Shown here piece by piece: positions 63,245-64,000 of a stretch of 64,000 bases of DNA. Origin of the DNA: Candidatus Hartigia pinicola. GTDB taxonomy: Bacteria; Pseudomonadota; Gammaproteobacteria; Enterobacterales; Enterobacteriaceae. Under the pieces are notes generated by a model. That model worked only from the letters and a program-made list of their open reading frames with translations, searched no databases and was not told where the DNA came from. How positions within the stretch are numbered: position 1 is the stretch's first letter; every line of letters begins with the position of its first letter. A program made the translations under genes and the position numbers. The stretch is from positions 558,001 through 622,000 of the forward strand of contig CP048208.1 in assembly GCA_020541205.1 (NCBI GenBank). Reading direction: 5' to 3'.

Positions 63245-64000
63245 TTATTCTATCCATTCAGTATGGAAGATTCCTTCTTTATCAATACGTTTATAGGTGT
63301 GAGCACCAAAGTAGTCACGCTGTGCTTGAATCAAGTTTGCAGGCAATACTGCAGTACGATAACTATCATAATAAGAAATCGCTGCAGAAAATGTTGGTGT
63401 TGGAATACCATTTTGTATAGCATAGCAAATAATATCGCGTAGTGCTTGTTGGTACTCAGCAGCAATTTTTTTAAAGTATGGAGCTAGTAGCAAGTTAGCA
63501 AGCTTAGTGTTATCATTATAGGAATCAGTAATTTTTTGTAGAAATTGCGCACGAATAATACAACCTTCTCGAAATATTTGTGCAATCTTATTATACTGAA
63601 GATCCCATTTATATTTCTCTGAAGCGGCTTTTAATTGTTGAAAGCCTTGTGCGTAAGATATAATTTTGCTTAGGTAAAGTGCTCGACGAATTTTTTCTAT
63701 AAACTCTTTTTTATTATCTTGAACTATTTTTAAAATTGGACCAGTTAATACTTTAGATGCAGCAATACGTTGATTTTTTAAAAAAGAGATATAACGAGAA
63801 AAAACAGATTCAGTGATTAGTGTGACAGGAATCCCTAAGTTTAAAGCGCTTTGGCTAGTCCAATTACCCGTTCCTTTATTTTCTGCTTTATCAAGAATCA
63901 TATCAATAAGATATTTATTTTCATTATCTTTTTTCTTAAAAATGTTTGCTGTAATTTTAATTAAGTAGCTATTCAGCTCGCCATTATTCCAATCAGAAAA
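63245..64000 (-). CDS. gnd: 6-phosphogluconate dehydrogenase, 3' part
   Basis: Gnd oxidatively decarboxylates 6-phosphogluconate to ribulose-5-phosphate with NADP+, in the oxidative pentose phosphate pathway. The window holds the last 251 codons; the frame is open to the right edge, so the gene continues beyond (E. coli 468 residues). At the edge the sequence reads [17 protein letters not shown], then [35 protein letters not shown], the all-helical dimer domain, and the tail [20 protein letters not shown]. The visible part is uninterrupted. An internal ATG at 63901 is only an internal Met and not the start. It pairs functionally with tktA. Confidence 0.95.
   Translation of the reverse strand, partial: FSDWNNGELNSYLIKITANIFKKKDNENKYLIDMILDKAENKGTGNWTSQSALNLGIPVTLITESVFSRYISFLKNQRIAASKVLTGPILKIVQDNKKEFIEKIRRALYLSKIISYAQGFQQLKAASEKYKWDLQYNKIAQIFREGCIIRAQFLQKITDSYNDNTKLANLLLAPYFKKIAAEYQQALRDIICYAIQNGIPTPTFSAAISYYDSYRTAVLPANLIQAQRDYFGAHTYKRIDKEGIFHTEWIE

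Overview
The window looks like a piece of the chromosome of a host-restricted enterobacterial (gammaproteobacterial) symbiont in an advanced stage of gene decay. Every recognisable protein is closest, by length and motif position, to its Escherichia/Serratia counterpart. The DNA is very A+T-rich (by eye well over 70% A+T, more in spacers). Only about 20 kb of the 64 kb (roughly one third) is coding. No mobile-element gene, phage gene or CRISPR array is readable. Very low coding density with intact core genes in long unreadable spacers resembles what has been described for Serratia symbiotica of Cinara aphids. That organism name is an inference from pattern, not a match I could run.

Layout. 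0-4.2 kb: empty. 4.2-7.9 kb: trmB (-) divergent from mutY-yggX-mltC (+). 9.1-11.1 kb: tktA (-). 12.4-14.3 kb: galU (+) convergent with hns (-). 14.3-24.4 kb: mostly empty, holding zapA (-) and a decayed second copy of zapA. 24.4-33.9 kb: the enterobacterial block priC (-), apt, dnaX, ybaB, [recR missing], htpG, adk, hemH (+). 33.9-39.3 kb: empty apart from a possible tRNA relic. 39.3-46.2 kb: ftsB-ispD-ispF, [truD-surE-pcm missing], nlpD, [rpoS missing]. 46.2-58.0 kb: 11.8 kb whose only gene is tusE, which lies between two arms of a decayed inverted repeat of about 1 kb. 58.0-61.0 kb: glyQ-glyS (-). 63.2-64.0 kb: the 3' half of gnd (-), running off the window.

The retained genes are housekeeping: tRNA modification and charging (trmB, tusE, glyQS), DNA replication and repair (dnaX, priC, mutY), nucleotide metabolism (apt, adk), pentose phosphate pathway (tktA, gnd), isoprenoid synthesis (ispD, ispF), haem (hemH), division and wall remodelling (zapA, ftsB, nlpD, mltC), chaperone (htpG) and nucleoid structure (hns). 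Small local gene orders match enterobacteria, but the blocks come from distant parts of an E. coli-type map, so the chromosome has been rearranged.

The main points for a second look are: (1) dnaX, whose zero frame ends after 432 codons at an 11-A tract, while the full tau tail lies in the -1 frame, the reverse of the E. coli arrangement; (2) the zapA pseudogene duplicate, which contains a long new palindrome; (3) the ~1-kb inverted repeat around tusE with an adjacent 46-bp near-perfect inverted repeat; (4) a 42-bp palindrome at 2.85 kb; (5) spacers longer than the ancestral genes they replaced. I found no convincing new defence, mobile or metabolic system.
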